Virus record (IMG/VR): IMGVR_UViG_3300013093_000048
Span: 1 to 64,000 of that record
From: a virus
Reading direction: 5' to 3' (one strand)
DNA: 64,000 bases
Shown here: one piece after another, positions 1 to 8,691 of the stretch
Position numbering within the stretch: the stretch's first letter is position 1
How the letters are laid out: each line of letters begins with the position of its first letter
Position numbers and translations under genes: made by a program
The notes under the pieces: generated by a model
The model's database searches: none
What the model was told of the DNA's origin: nothing
What the model saw: only the letters and a program-made list of their open reading frames with translations

Positions 1-351
1 ACAAGTTACAGTAGTAATAGATTGAGTTCCTGATGCAATTTTTGATTGACCGCCAACACCACCAACAGTAACTGCAATAGTATTTCCAGAGGTTAAACCA
101 GTTAAATAAGAAATAGCAGAACCGCCAGCCCCACCACCACCACCAGCACCTAAACCATTACCAAGTCCGCCATTACCACCACCGCCAACTACTGTAATTT
201 TAAGTGCAGTAACTCCAGATGGAATAGTAAATGTTCCATTAGATGTGAAGGCTTGACCTGTCACACCAGCAGTGTATCCGCCAGTAAAAGCAGTAGTTTG
301 TACGGTAGCATCGTTAAATGTTATCGAAGTACCCGATTGTGTAATTGCCAT
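1..351 (-). CDS. Gly-rich tail fibre protein, partial (C-terminus outside window)
   Basis: The ATG is at 351-349, preceded on the minus strand by AGGAGC at good spacing, and the frame stays open for 117 codons to the window edge, so the C-terminus is missing. It starts MAITQSGTSITFNDATVQ, then a segment reading GTFTIPSGVTALKITVVGGG followed by a glycine-rich stretch (GGAGGGGGAGG). The same 'F-x-IP-x-G-V ... GGGGG' layout opens the 962-residue fibre at 1144-4032. Gly-rich modules of this kind are common in phage receptor-binding fibre tips, so a virion fibre role is inferred from composition and from four further fibre genes next door. Confidence 0.75.
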   Translation of the reverse strand, partial: MAITQSGTSITFNDATVQTTAFTGGYTAGVTGQAFTSNGTFTIPSGVTALKITVVGGGGNGGLGNGLGAGGGGGAGGSAISYLTGLTSGNTIAVTVGGVGGQSKIASGTQSITTVTC

Positions 352-369
352 TTATATTGCTCCTAAAAA

Positions 370-1134
370 TTAAGGTGTGCCGCCAGCAGTATGACTGCCA
401 AGTGTAATAAGGTTGCCAGAAGAATCTAACGAAGCTACGTTAGTACCATTATAGTTGAAATAAAGCTTTGTACCGCTTGGTGTTACAGACCAACCACCCG
501 AATTTGTAATATTCGTAGCGTTCGTAGCGTTCGTAGCGTTCGTAGCATTAGTGGCTGTTGTAGCCGTTGCTGCACTACCACCAATAGAAAGGCTTGCTGC
601 AGTGCCAGTTAAACCTGTACCTGCGCCAGCAAAAGAAGCCCCGGTTACGGCCCCAGTAACACCTAGAGTACCGCCGACTGTTTCATTCCCCGTAACGCTC
701 AAATTACCGCTAATAGCTTGGTTTCCGGTAAGCCCAGTAAGTCCAGAGTAAAAGTTAGTGCCATCACAATAAACAATAGTCGTTGTACCGTTAGGGACGC
801 TAATAAGTGAGCCAGAAGAACCACCAATAGTAACCGCATATCCACCAGTAGTTTGATTCGAGACAATATAGACTTTTACAACTAGCGGGGCAATAACCTG
901 ATATACACCAGAGTTTGTACCCTGCACAACAAGTACCATATTACGGGCTTCATCCAATACGCCGTTTAAGTTTGATAGCGTATAGTTGGCATTAGACATG
1001 GTAATAGTTTGTACACCAGCAATAGCTTGTTCTATTAAGGTCCAGTTAGTATTTGTAGTTGTGCCCCAAACACCAGATTGTTCCCCGCTACCAATTTCTT
1101 GAATTTTTAAACTAGTTGTGTATGACGATGCCAT
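370..1134 (-). CDS. Tail fibre protein with NAT-type repeats
   Basis: 254 residues, start supported by AAAGGAT upstream. The N-terminal half (to about residue 140) starts MASSYTTSLKIQEIGSGEQ and has a form seen in many phage fibre and virion-attachment proteins. It is followed by triplet-rich beta repeats (GTGLTGTAASLSIGG, then TATNATNATNATNATNITNS). The GTAASLSIGG module also occurs in the fibre at 4892-6238, so the two share or exchange modules. There is no C-terminal S74 chaperone here. Function as a fibre is inferred from composition and position. Confidence 0.75.
   Translation of the reverse strand: MASSYTTSLKIQEIGSGEQSGVWGTTTNTNWTLIEQAIAGVQTITMSNANYTLSNLNGVLDEARNMVLVVQGTNSGVYQVIAPLVVKVYIVSNQTTGGYAVTIGGSSGSLISVPNGTTTIVYCDGTNFYSGLTGLTGNQAISGNLSVTGNETVGGTLGVTGAVTGASFAGAGTGLTGTAASLSIGGSAATATTATNATNATNATNATNITNSGGWSVTPSGTKLYFNYNGTNVASLDSSGNLITLGSHTAGGTP
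500..550. repeat. 9-bp tandem repeat inside a fibre gene
   Basis: About four consecutive near-identical copies of ttcgtagcg (plus strand), coding for the NAT triplets of the 254-residue fibre. A 9-bp unit keeps the frame, so slipped-strand copy-number change would lengthen or shorten the fibre without breaking it. Confidence 0.7.
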
Positions 1135-1143
1135 TTTTATCCT

Positions 1144-4032
1144 TTATGGGTAGTTATTATTAATGGGTACCCAAACTATTGTTTGTCCATCATTGATACT
1201 TGTCCAAGCGCTTGCCTCAGTGTTATTAACCACCGCCCAATTTCCTGTTTGTCCATCGTTTATAGCATACCAGCCACGAGGGAATGGGTCGTCTAATAAT
1301 ACCAAATTTTCAGCTATCTGGCTAGTAAATGAAGCTATTACGACGGGGGAGTCATTTGGGTTGATGTTTTCGGCAACTGAGGTGTTAAAAATCTTAAGGG
1401 CGGTTTGGGCATCGGCAGCGGTTAGGGTTTCTGTAATGCTTGAGTATTGAGTACGAACTGCCAAACTAGAGTCAGCTGCGGTAATGGCTTCAGATAGGCT
1501 AGATACAAAACTAGCTAAAACTGACTCTAAATCGGCAACATTTGTGGCCTCAGAGACTACTACTTTAAAAGTCGCAGCAACCGTTGGGGTATCGGATGAA
1601 GTTAAACCTTCTAGAATTACAGTAGCAAATGTGGCTGCCCCAATAGATGAATCGGCTACCGTTAGAGCTTCTGTAATAGCTTTGTTATAAACCAAAGAAA
1701 CTGCTAATGAATCCGCCAAAGTAGCAGCCTCGGCAATAGCAACGGCAAAAGAAGCTAAACTAGCTGGGGAATCGGCAAAAGTAGAGGTTTCTGAAATAAC
1801 ACTAGCAAACTTGGCAACTACAGTTGGGGTATCGGCTGGGTTTAGGTTTTCTAATACCGAGCTTAAAAACGCAGCTGTAGTTGATGGAGTATCTGCCGAA
1901 GTAAGAACTTCTGATATTGCGCTGGCAAAAGCTGCTGTTGCCGCTGGGCTATCTGCTGTAGTAATAGCTTCTGTAATAGCAGCTACAAAAGGAACAATAG
2001 CTGCTAGGCTATCTGATATAGATAAAATTTGCTCTAGTACCGAAACTGCTAAAGTAATGGCTTGTGAATCGTTTGAAGTTAAAGCCTCAGTAATTGCGCT
2101 GGCAAATGTAGCCGTTACAGCAGAAGAGTCATTTGAAGTTAAAACTTCTGTAATAAAACTAGCAAAAGCTGCTGTTGCTGTAGGTGAATCTGCCGCAGCT
2201 ATGTTTTCTGTAATAGAAACAAGGAAAGCAAATAAAGACGACTCGGCTAAAACTATGTTTTCTGATACGCTAGTTGCATAAGTTATTTTTACTGTGGGGG
2301 AATCAGCAGCTGTTAAACCCTCAGAAACTAAAGAATTAAATATTTTTATTGCCGTAAAGGTATCACCAGAAGTTAAGACCTCAGTAATTAAACTAGCAAA
2401 AGCAGCTGTTACAGATGAAGAATCCGCTGAAGTTAGCGTCTCAGTAACTGCGCCTGTATAAGTAGTGCCACCAGTAGAAGTGTAAGTAAACACAATAATT
2501 CCTTGTGCTCCTAATGCTCTGCTACTACCGCCACCAGCACCATATAAACCACCGCCACCGCCAGATACACCAGTGCTATTTGTTCCTGCACCGCCACCGC
2601 CACCGCCAGAACCAGCAGTTGAAGAATCTGATGTTTGAGTCCAATAACTTCCTGTAGCTCCTGCACTTGGGTTATAAGTTGAGCTATAACCACCGCCACC
2701 GCCAGCACTTGAACCAGCGGTAGGATTACCAGCAGAACTGCTTGAAGTAGCTCCTGTGCCACCGCCAGATACTGTATTAAGTGGAAATATCTTTATTGCT
2801 GATGGAGTGCCATTTTGAGTAATCGTAAGCGAATTACCACTATTGTCTGTAAATGGGGTTGTAGAAGATTGGCAAGTCAATAAAGCTGTATTTGTAATTG
2901 CAGTTAATTGACTTGTAGGCGGTGTAAAGTTACTTGTATAAACTGCACTTCCATTTACTAACCTAAAATTAGAAATGTAGCCGGGCATAAACAAGCCAAA
3001 AGTTGAACTTTGTCTTGCCGCTATTGTATGAGTTGTTCCAGCATATAAAGCGGTGGATGCAATAGTAGAACTTACAATGGAATATCCATCTAAATAAACT
3101 TGTAAATTTGTCCCATTTTTTACTACAGCTAAATGAAACCAACTATTGACTGGAATATTTACACTACCTGTAGTATTTAATATATCTAAACTTGTTCCAT
3201 TGGAACTCATTTGGACTGCAATAGTTGAGGTATTATTGCTACTTGTTAATACCCTTAAAGCTGAAAAACCATTTGAACTATTACCACAAATTTGAAAAAA
3301 GTTAATTTGGTTTGTTATTGAAGTAACATAAAACCAACCTTCAACAGTAAAATTGTTTGAACCAAGTTGTAAAACTGAGTTATTAGCGATTGTTAAATAG
3401 TCAGTTGTTCCATTAAAACTACCGCTATAGTTTGTGCTAGTAGTTCCAGCTATGCCACCACCACCAGTTCCCCCAGTAGTTGTTGTTGAATACCCGCCAA
3501 AAGCCCCACCATTACCACCACCACCGCCACCACCTCTGCCAGTTGATGAAAAATTATATCCACCAGCACCGCCAGGACCAGATGGACCGCCAGCGCCACC
3601 ACCACCACCGCCAGAGTTATTTCCATTTCCTATACCACCAGCACCACCATCATATTTTGTTGTTCCTATAGAGCTTGAAGCAAGACCCGGGATAGCAGTA
3701 TTTCCATTACCACTTCCACCATTACCAGCCTTAGCTAATGCACCTTGAGATGTTGTTGATGGAGCAGAATTTGAAGAAGCATTAAACCAAGTTTGTCCAC
3801 CAGCACCGCCAGCACTACCACCAGCACCTACAGAAACATAAGCTGTACCATTTGCAACAATTCCTGTAACAGCAGTAGAAGCCGCATAAGCACCACCAGA
3901 ACCACCACCATTACTACTTCCATTATTACCGCCACCACCACCACCAATACATTCAACGGAAACTAATGAACCAAAGTCTGCTGGTATGGTGTATGTAGTA
4001 CCAGAGGTAATAAATACAGTTTTAACCGCCAT
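1144..4032 (-). CDS. Large tail fibre: Gly-rich head, LamG-like domain, 20 'SITE' repeats
   Basis: 962 residues in three parts. Residues 1-200 are glycine-rich after an opening TVFITSGTTYTIPADFG. Residues roughly 205-370 look like a laminin-G/concanavalin-like beta sandwich (SGSFNGTTDYLTIANN, FTVEGWFYVTS, WFHLAVVKNGTNLQVYLDG), a fold that often binds glycans. From about residue 520 run about 20 units of some 20 residues with consensus (I/V)(T/S)E-x-L-T-x-A-D-S-P-x3-A-x-F-x-S. The end carries two INDGQ-x2-W motifs (WYAINDGQTGNW, WTSINDGQTIVW). A receptor-binding or host-recognition fibre is likely. The 232-residue neighbour at 4194-4892 is a short paralogue of its C-terminal part. Confidence 0.8.
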   Translation of the reverse strand: MAVKTVFITSGTTYTIPADFGSLVSVECIGGGGGGNNGSSNGGGSGGAYAASTAVTGIVANGTAYVSVGAGGSAGGAGGQTWFNASSNSAPSTTSQGALAKAGNGGSGNGNTAIPGLASSSIGTTKYDGGAGGIGNGNNSGGGGGGAGGPSGPGGAGGYNFSSTGRGGGGGGGNGGAFGGYSTTTTGGTGGGGIAGTTSTNYSGSFNGTTDYLTIANNSVLQLGSNNFTVEGWFYVTSITNQINFFQICGNSSNGFSALRVLTSSNNTSTIAVQMSSNGTSLDILNTTGSVNIPVNSWFHLAVVKNGTNLQVYLDGYSIVSSTIASTALYAGTTHTIAARQSSTFGLFMPGYISNFRLVNGSAVYTSNFTPPTSQLTAITNTALLTCQSSTTPFTDNSGNSLTITQNGTPSAIKIFPLNTVSGGGTGATSSSSAGNPTAGSSAGGGGGYSSTYNPSAGATGSYWTQTSDSSTAGSGGGGGGAGTNSTGVSGGGGGLYGAGGGSSRALGAQGIIVFTYTSTGGTTYTGAVTETLTSADSSSVTAAFASLITEVLTSGDTFTAIKIFNSLVSEGLTAADSPTVKITYATSVSENIVLAESSLFAFLVSITENIAAADSPTATAAFASFITEVLTSNDSSAVTATFASAITEALTSNDSQAITLAVSVLEQILSISDSLAAIVPFVAAITEAITTADSPAATAAFASAISEVLTSADTPSTTAAFLSSVLENLNPADTPTVVAKFASVISETSTFADSPASLASFAVAIAEAATLADSLAVSLVYNKAITEALTVADSSIGAATFATVILEGLTSSDTPTVAATFKVVVSEATNVADLESVLASFVSSLSEAITAADSSLAVRTQYSSITETLTAADAQTALKIFNTSVAENINPNDSPVVIASFTSQIAENLVLLDDPFPRGWYAINDGQTGNWAVVNNTEASAWTSINDGQTIVWVPINNNYP

Positions 4033-4192
4033 TATCTACCACCATAGGAATCGGGCTAACTTGAGCTCCATCCCAATAATATCCATCAGGTATTTCTACC
4101 AATGTGCAACCGTCAGGCGCAAGGTCAGTTGGCTCGGCAACAATAGTGTTAACAAGTTGGTTATTAGAATCAATTACAGCGCAAATAGTCAT
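4022..4192 (-). CDS. Small protein between fibre genes (possible fibre assembly factor)
   Basis: 56 residues, MTICAVIDSNNQLVNTIVAE to the C-terminal VVDNGG. The ATG at 4192-4190 lies just inside the stop of the upstream fibre gene (4196-4194) and the stop overlaps the next fibre's start, so it is translationally sandwiched between the two paralogous fibres. It contains PDGYYWDG, a pattern seen in small tail-fibre-associated proteins. A chaperone or fibre-assembly role is inference only. Confidence 0.7.
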   Translation of the reverse strand: MTICAVIDSNNQLVNTIVAEPTDLAPDGCTLVEIPDGYYWDGAQVSPIPMVVDNGG

Positions 4193-4193
4193 A

Positions 4194-4892
4194 TCATTGC
4201 CTATTATCTATCAGTGTCCAGTTGGTAATCTGGGTGTCGTTAATTTTAATCCATGCGGCTGCTAATAATACATCAGAAGCGGTAATGGGTTCATTTTGAG
4301 ATTTTGCAAAAGTAGCTTTTACAGTTGGCACATCGGTTGGGTTTATATTTTCTAATATGGAACTATTAAATATTGTAATAGCTGTTTGAGCATCTGCTAC
4401 AGTCATTGCTTCTGATATAGACGTTACAAACGTAACAATTACCGATTCACTATCTGTTTCGGTTAAAACGCTTTCAATAATAGAAGCTACATAATATAGA
4501 CCAGCTGCAAGGCTATCTGCAGAAGTAACACCCTCGCTAATGTTTGCAAATGTAGTTTTTATGCTACTTAATGCATCTGCGTAGGTAACAGCTTCTGTTA
4601 TAGAACTACCAAGATTAGCTACAACTGTTGCATCTTGAGAAGAAACAAGTAATGTACTTGTTGACTGTCCGCCAAATCCAGCAGCACCCATAGCAAATCC
4701 AGAAAACATTGCAGGTAATGTAACTGACTGCAGGTTTATATTAAACCCTTCAATAATGCTTGCTGCAAATAAACCTGGTACTTGGATGTTTTCTGCAAGC
4801 GTTAATGTTTCTGTTATATCTACAGAATACGTCCCGTTTACAACTCCTAAACCAGCAAATGGGGCTTGAGCGAACCCAGCATAGCCAAACAT
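4194..4892 (-). CDS. Short paralogous fibre with 'SITE' repeats
   Basis: 232 residues. The N-terminus is MFGYAGFAQAPFAGLG; then about eight units of the same 20-residue repeat as the 962-residue fibre (SSITEAVTYADA, SISEAMTVADAQTA). The C-terminus ends IKINDTQITNWTLIDNRQ, matching the INDxQ-x2-W tail of the larger protein. The block VADAQTAITIFNSSILENIN has a near-identical counterpart in the large fibre, so the two arose by duplication. It has no LamG-like domain. Likely a structural or adhesive virion component. Confidence 0.75.
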   Translation of the reverse strand: MFGYAGFAQAPFAGLGVVNGTYSVDITETLTLAENIQVPGLFAASIIEGFNINLQSVTLPAMFSGFAMGAAGFGGQSTSTLLVSSQDATVVANLGSSITEAVTYADALSSIKTTFANISEGVTSADSLAAGLYYVASIIESVLTETDSESVIVTFVTSISEAMTVADAQTAITIFNSSILENINPTDVPTVKATFAKSQNEPITASDVLLAAAWIKINDTQITNWTLIDNRQ

Positions 4893-6238
4893 TATTTACT
4901 CCGCTTTAGCTCTTCTATTTCAGCCCGTAGTGCTTTAACTTCTTTAGCTAACTCAATAGCTGCCACTAATGCCGCATTTCCATAAGATACAGAAAGCATC
5001 CCTTTTTCATCGGCAATAACAGCTTCTGGTAAAACTTCCATTAATGATTGTGCTGATACACCAGCTTCACGCCACTCACAATTAATACGGTTATATGAAC
5101 CATGTTTTACTTTGGTTAAATCATCAAGGAAAGTATCTGGCAAATCACGCCAATTTTCTTTTAGCCGTTCGTCAGATGAAGATACGTGCGATGTAGCTGT
5201 TAAAGCCCCAGTAGAGGGGACATAGCTTAAAGAAGCGTTTGTGTTTGTACCTTGGTTAGTGCTTGTATTTGCACCCATAAATGTTGGGTAAAAAGTACTT
5301 GACGAAGTAGTTGTTGTGTTTGCTACGTTTGTAGCATTTGTAGCTGTGCCGGCGGTCAAACTTGAAGCCGTCCCTGTTAATCCTGTGCCTGGACCGCTAA
5401 ACTGGGTAGATGCCGTAATTGTTGTTCCGCTTACAGTGCCTACAGTAATGTTAGGTGACCCAGTTAAGTTAGATGCAAGGCCAGCCGTAAGGCTACTTGC
5501 TGTACCAGTTAAACCATTACCAGGACCAACAAATTGAGTAGAAGCGGTAATTGTCGTACCGTTAACTGTGCCAACAGTAATATTAGGTGTGCCAGTTAAA
5601 CCACCAGCAGTGCCAGCAGTTGTTGCTGATGTAGCTGTGGATGCAGTAGCTGCATTACCACCAATAGATAAAGAAGCTGCAGTACCAGTAAGGTTTGTTC
5701 CTGGACCACTAAAATAACCAGTCGCAGTAAAGTTAACGCCTGAATAAGAATTACCTGTATTTAAGGCATTAGCTGTAGTGGCTGTAGTTGCAGTTGTAGC
5801 TGTAGTTGCACTTGTAGCGCTTGTGGCTGTAGCAGCATTTCCGCCAATAGAAAGGCTTGCGGCAGTACCAGTAATATTAGTTCCAACAAAAGATGCTGGG
5901 GTTCCAAGACTTGTAGCATTACCAGAAGCATCTAAGTTAACGCTTCTACCTGATGGATAAGTAACAAATATAGTTACAGAACCAGAAAAAGTAACCGCTG
6001 TATTGGCGTTACTAGAAGCATAAATAGTAGTTCTAGTTAGTGTCGGACCCGTAGTTGAATATGTGCCAAGCCCTGTCTCCCAGTTACCAGCAGAGTCATA
6101 GGAGCTGTAATAGGTAGTGTTTCCATTACCTATGGTCGCAAAAGTTTGAAAGCCCGTAACAGAACCACTTAGGGTAAAGCTAACTGTTGTGTTAGCCGTA
6201 CCCGTCTGTTGGACTCTATCCGCTAAGATAAGAGCCAT
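4892..6238 (-). CDS. Tail fibre with C-terminal S74 intramolecular chaperone
   Basis: 448 residues. Residues 1-110 are a beta-rich N-terminal region (MALILADRVQQTGTANTT...). The middle is repeats of the GTAASLSIGGNAATAT and FVGPGNGLTGTASSL types. The last 100 residues begin SSDERLKENWRDLPDTFLDD and continue CEWREAGVSAQSLMEVLPEA and a terminal coiled coil. SSDERLKEN is the signature start of Peptidase_S74 domains, which trimerise the fibre and then cut themselves off at the Ser. The stop is adjacent to the start of the 232-residue fibre. A trimeric receptor-binding fibre is well supported. Confidence 0.9.
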   Translation of the reverse strand: MALILADRVQQTGTANTTVSFTLSGSVTGFQTFATIGNGNTTYYSSYDSAGNWETGLGTYSTTGPTLTRTTIYASSNANTAVTFSGSVTIFVTYPSGRSVNLDASGNATSLGTPASFVGTNITGTAASLSIGGNAATATSATSATTATTATTATTANALNTGNSYSGVNFTATGYFSGPGTNLTGTAASLSIGGNAATASTATSATTAGTAGGLTGTPNITVGTVNGTTITASTQFVGPGNGLTGTASSLTAGLASNLTGSPNITVGTVSGTTITASTQFSGPGTGLTGTASSLTAGTATNATNVANTTTTSSSTFYPTFMGANTSTNQGTNTNASLSYVPSTGALTATSHVSSSDERLKENWRDLPDTFLDDLTKVKHGSYNRINCEWREAGVSAQSLMEVLPEAVIADEKGMLSVSYGNAALVAAIELAKEVKALRAEIEELKRSK

Positions 6239-6250
6239 ATTAAGCTCCTA

Positions 6251-6868
6251 TTAGCTAGTAGCTGTTGTTGTATAAGTTACTGCTAAAGAGTCACCGTTGG
6301 CTACAGTTTTTGAACCACCAGTAAAGTTACCAGCAGAATACAAAGTACCTGTAGTTGTATCTTTAGTAGCAGATGCGCCAGAACCAGCATTAATAAAGCA
6401 ACCGTTAACTGTGCCAGAAGAAGTCATAGCAAAAGTGTTAGCTGCAGAAACTGTTTTAGTAGTTACGTTAGATGGGCTTGTACCAGACGAAGTAGCAGTA
6501 GACCAAGTAGGAGACTGGCGATTACCTGTGTAAGCTGGAGCGTTTGTACCACCAACTTCTGTCCAAGTATGTGAAGCCATAGTATCAGCAGCTGTGTAAG
6601 TAGCTGTACCACCAGCTAAACCTAAATAGTTAGCGCCAGCAGCTGTACCGCCGCCTGTGCCAGTTGCGCCAAAATAGTAGTTAAACAAATCTTGTTTACC
6701 TACAGCAGTAACTAAGTTAGGAGCAATATCTTCCCACTTTAAGTTGCCGTCTTTGTCGTAACATTTAACAGTATAGTAACCTTGGATACCGAATGTCTCA
6801 TCGGAGCTACCGCCTCTTGTAACGCTAGCAACACTAACGTCGCCAAAATTTGATTTTTCAATGCTCAT
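6251..6868 (-). CDS. Virion-associated protein, unknown
   Basis: 205 residues, beginning MSIEKSNFGDVSVASVTRGG. It contains YTVKCYDKDGNLKWEDIAPN, a motif I associate with conserved phage structural proteins, and a Thr/Ser/Gly-rich C-terminal half. It lies 13 bp upstream of the S74 fibre and next to the adaptor genes, so a distal tail or fibre-attachment role is plausible. No enzyme motif is seen. Confidence 0.7.
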   Translation of the reverse strand: MSIEKSNFGDVSVASVTRGGSSDETFGIQGYYTVKCYDKDGNLKWEDIAPNLVTAVGKQDLFNYYFGATGTGGGTAAGANYLGLAGGTATYTAADTMASHTWTEVGGTNAPAYTGNRQSPTWSTATSSGTSPSNVTTKTVSAANTFAMTSSGTVNGCFINAGSGASATKDTTTGTLYSAGNFTGGSKTVANGDSLAVTYTTTATS

Positions 6869-6869
6869 G

Positions 6870-7307
6870 TTAAGAAATCCTTAAAATAGAAGTTGTTGAT
6901 GTTGCCGTTGGAAAAGTAACAGTAAAAGTACCTGCTGCTGTATTTGTTTTATCTGAACCGAAATCCAACACTGCTACAGCCGCTCCAGTAGTGCCATTAT
7001 ATATTAAAGCACACCTAGCAGTAAAGGAAGCTGGGTTCCAAATTACGTTGGCAAAGTTAATATATGCCGTATTAGAGTTTGTATCCCCTACTGGGACTTG
7101 AGTAATTGTTAGTGTTTTACCACCTGCTGTATACCCAGTACCTGTAATTTCGTTGGTTGTACTGTACGTAGTGGTTGTGTTATTAAGGTTAGCGTTGCCT
7201 GTATATAGGGCAATTTTATATGTATATGGGGTGCCAACGGCAAAATTCTCTAACCCACTAAGCAGGTTGGTCTTAAATACAGTGGTTTGGCCTTGAACAA
7301 TACTCAT
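6870..7307 (-). CDS. Virion protein, unknown (beta-rich)
   Basis: 145 residues starting MSIVQGQTTVFKTNLLSGLE, with KIALYTGNANLNNTTTTYS and a C-terminal LDFGSDKTNTAAGTFTVTFP. The alternating pattern fits a small beta sandwich. It overlaps the stop of the neck gene upstream by a few bases and is followed directly by the 205-residue protein, so it is part of the neck/tail module. I do not recognise a named family. Confidence 0.7.
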   Translation of the reverse strand: MSIVQGQTTVFKTNLLSGLENFAVGTPYTYKIALYTGNANLNNTTTTYSTTNEITGTGYTAGGKTLTITQVPVGDTNSNTAYINFANVIWNPASFTARCALIYNGTTGAAVAVLDFGSDKTNTAAGTFTVTFPTATSTTSILRIS

Positions 7308-8245
7308 AACTTATTATAAGGCAGACTAGTCTGGCCTCTCCTATAGGCATCGTTACGCTCCAGACCATCTCCAAGGCGTTTAATTTGCGCAATAGCTTCT
7401 TGGTACTTATTTTCGTAATAGCCAACCAAATCCTGCTCGCCCTTCATAAACAGCATAGCTTCGCGCATAGCGCCATAGAATAGTACAGGGTCATAGTTAT
7501 CCCCAAGCCAACTAGTTCCAAGAGCATTCGATACTGTTGCTACATTAATAGAAAAGCCGCTACCAGTACTACCAAGGGAAGAACAAGAAAGAGTATCGCC
7601 CACGACATAAAAATTACCGCCAAACTTAAGGCTACAGGATGTGACAACTCCACCAACGATGACAATGTCTGCAGTAGCATTTGCTCCAGAACCTCCAGTT
7701 AAAGGTACGTTTTGATATACACCATTGGTATATAGCGAACCACCCGTAAGGGTATTTAGTGTAGTAATCTGACCTTGTACAATGGTCGGTGGGTAATAAA
7801 AATAATGCATCTCTACCGTATAGTTGTCATCAGGGGTAGGGGCTAAAATTAATGACAGAGCGTCCATATTGCCGTACTGATTACCAAATAAAGCGTAATA
7901 CCTAGGAACCCCGCCAGGAGTACCTTGATAGGTAGTGCCGTTAGAACTAACGGTTGGGTAGGCTTCCCGTAAAAAATTAACATCTTTATTAAGCAAATAA
8001 TTATAGTTACCAGATGAATCAATAACAGCAACAGAATAAGAAGACAAATAATCAGCTGGCAAAGATAGGTATTGATTACCAGAACTCACGGTACCTGTAA
8101 CATTCTTACGTAATGATGGGATTTGAACTGAGTTGTATATACGATCTTCAGCTTGCTGTAAAAAAACAGGAATAGACGCCACAAAAAGCGCTTCGGTGTT
8201 TTCGGCATATGCCTGAATGTTGTTATACAACGTTTCGTAGTTCAT
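7304..8245 (-). CDS. Putative head-tail adaptor / neck protein
   Basis: 313 residues, MNYETLYNNIQAYAENTEAL..., an alpha-helical opening (FLQQAEDRIYNSVQIPSLRK) followed by beta strands (YLSLPADYLSSYSVAVIDSS) and a helical C-terminus (GAMREAMLFMKGEQDLVGYY). This arrangement is typical of gateway/adaptor proteins of podoviruses that form the ring beneath the portal. A second protein of identical length and similar layout is at 9069-10010. The role is inferred from layout and position. Confidence 0.65.
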   Translation of the reverse strand: MNYETLYNNIQAYAENTEALFVASIPVFLQQAEDRIYNSVQIPSLRKNVTGTVSSGNQYLSLPADYLSSYSVAVIDSSGNYNYLLNKDVNFLREAYPTVSSNGTTYQGTPGGVPRYYALFGNQYGNMDALSLILAPTPDDNYTVEMHYFYYPPTIVQGQITTLNTLTGGSLYTNGVYQNVPLTGGSGANATADIVIVGGVVTSCSLKFGGNFYVVGDTLSCSSLGSTGSGFSINVATVSNALGTSWLGDNYDPVLFYGAMREAMLFMKGEQDLVGYYENKYQEAIAQIKRLGDGLERNDAYRRGQTSLPYNKL

Positions 8246-8257
8246 TAGGGTTTACCC

Positions 8258-8485
8258 TTAAGCCATTGGCCCACGTGACATTTTGCCTTTAGTCTGAGCT
8301 TTACCGCCGCGCATTTCAATACCAGAAGTCTTAGTAGGCTTGTAGTTATCTTTGCTGATATTTCCTAAAGAAATATTCATCTCGTCCATGTACTTAGAAC
8401 CGCGCTCTGTGGACATATCTGGAAGCTTCTCAAGAACGCCATGAGGCTGTGCGTATTTATTAGCAGGTTTATTATTAATCGCCAT
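8258..8485 (-). CDS. Small virion-module protein
   Basis: 75 residues. The C-terminus GGKAQTKGKMSRGPMA is Gly/Lys-rich and resembles the 'GGK' tails of the tiny proteins encoded at 10395-11891. No enzymatic motif. It is in the late operon between the two adaptor-like genes, which suggests a minor virion or assembly role. Confidence 0.65.
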   Translation of the reverse strand: MAINNKPANKYAQPHGVLEKLPDMSTERGSKYMDEMNISLGNISKDNYKPTKTSGIEMRGGKAQTKGKMSRGPMA

Positions 8486-8487
8486 GA

Positions 8488-8682
8488 TTATTTCCCATTC
8501 GCTTTTACTTTAGCCAAATTACGGCCCATAGACAACATGTCTTCATTGGTTTTACCGCCGGCTGGCCCTTTACCAACTTTTTTACCCATTTCAGTGCCAA
8601 CGCTAGAACCTGAGTCGCCTAAGTTCTTACCTTTTGTCTTGCCCTTTTGGTTAATACCCTGGGCGCCGCTTTTAAATGTCAT
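8488..8682 (-). CDS. Small Lys/Gly-rich protein
   Basis: 64 residues, very rich in Gly and Lys (QKGKTKGKNLGDSGSS, GKKVGKGPAGGK) and probably disordered. Located in the late operon with a 2-bp gap to the next gene. Function unknown; see the finding on the GGK-type protein cluster. Confidence 0.65.
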   Translation of the reverse strand: MTFKSGAQGINQKGKTKGKNLGDSGSSVGTEMGKKVGKGPAGGKTNEDMLSMGRNLAKVKANGK

Positions 8683-8691
8683 ATCCTACTC

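Noticed and set aside
3434-3748. Plus-strand Pro-rich reading frame antisense to the large fibre
   Set aside because: It is the mirror of Gly-rich coding sequence on the minus strand; it has no ribosome-binding site.
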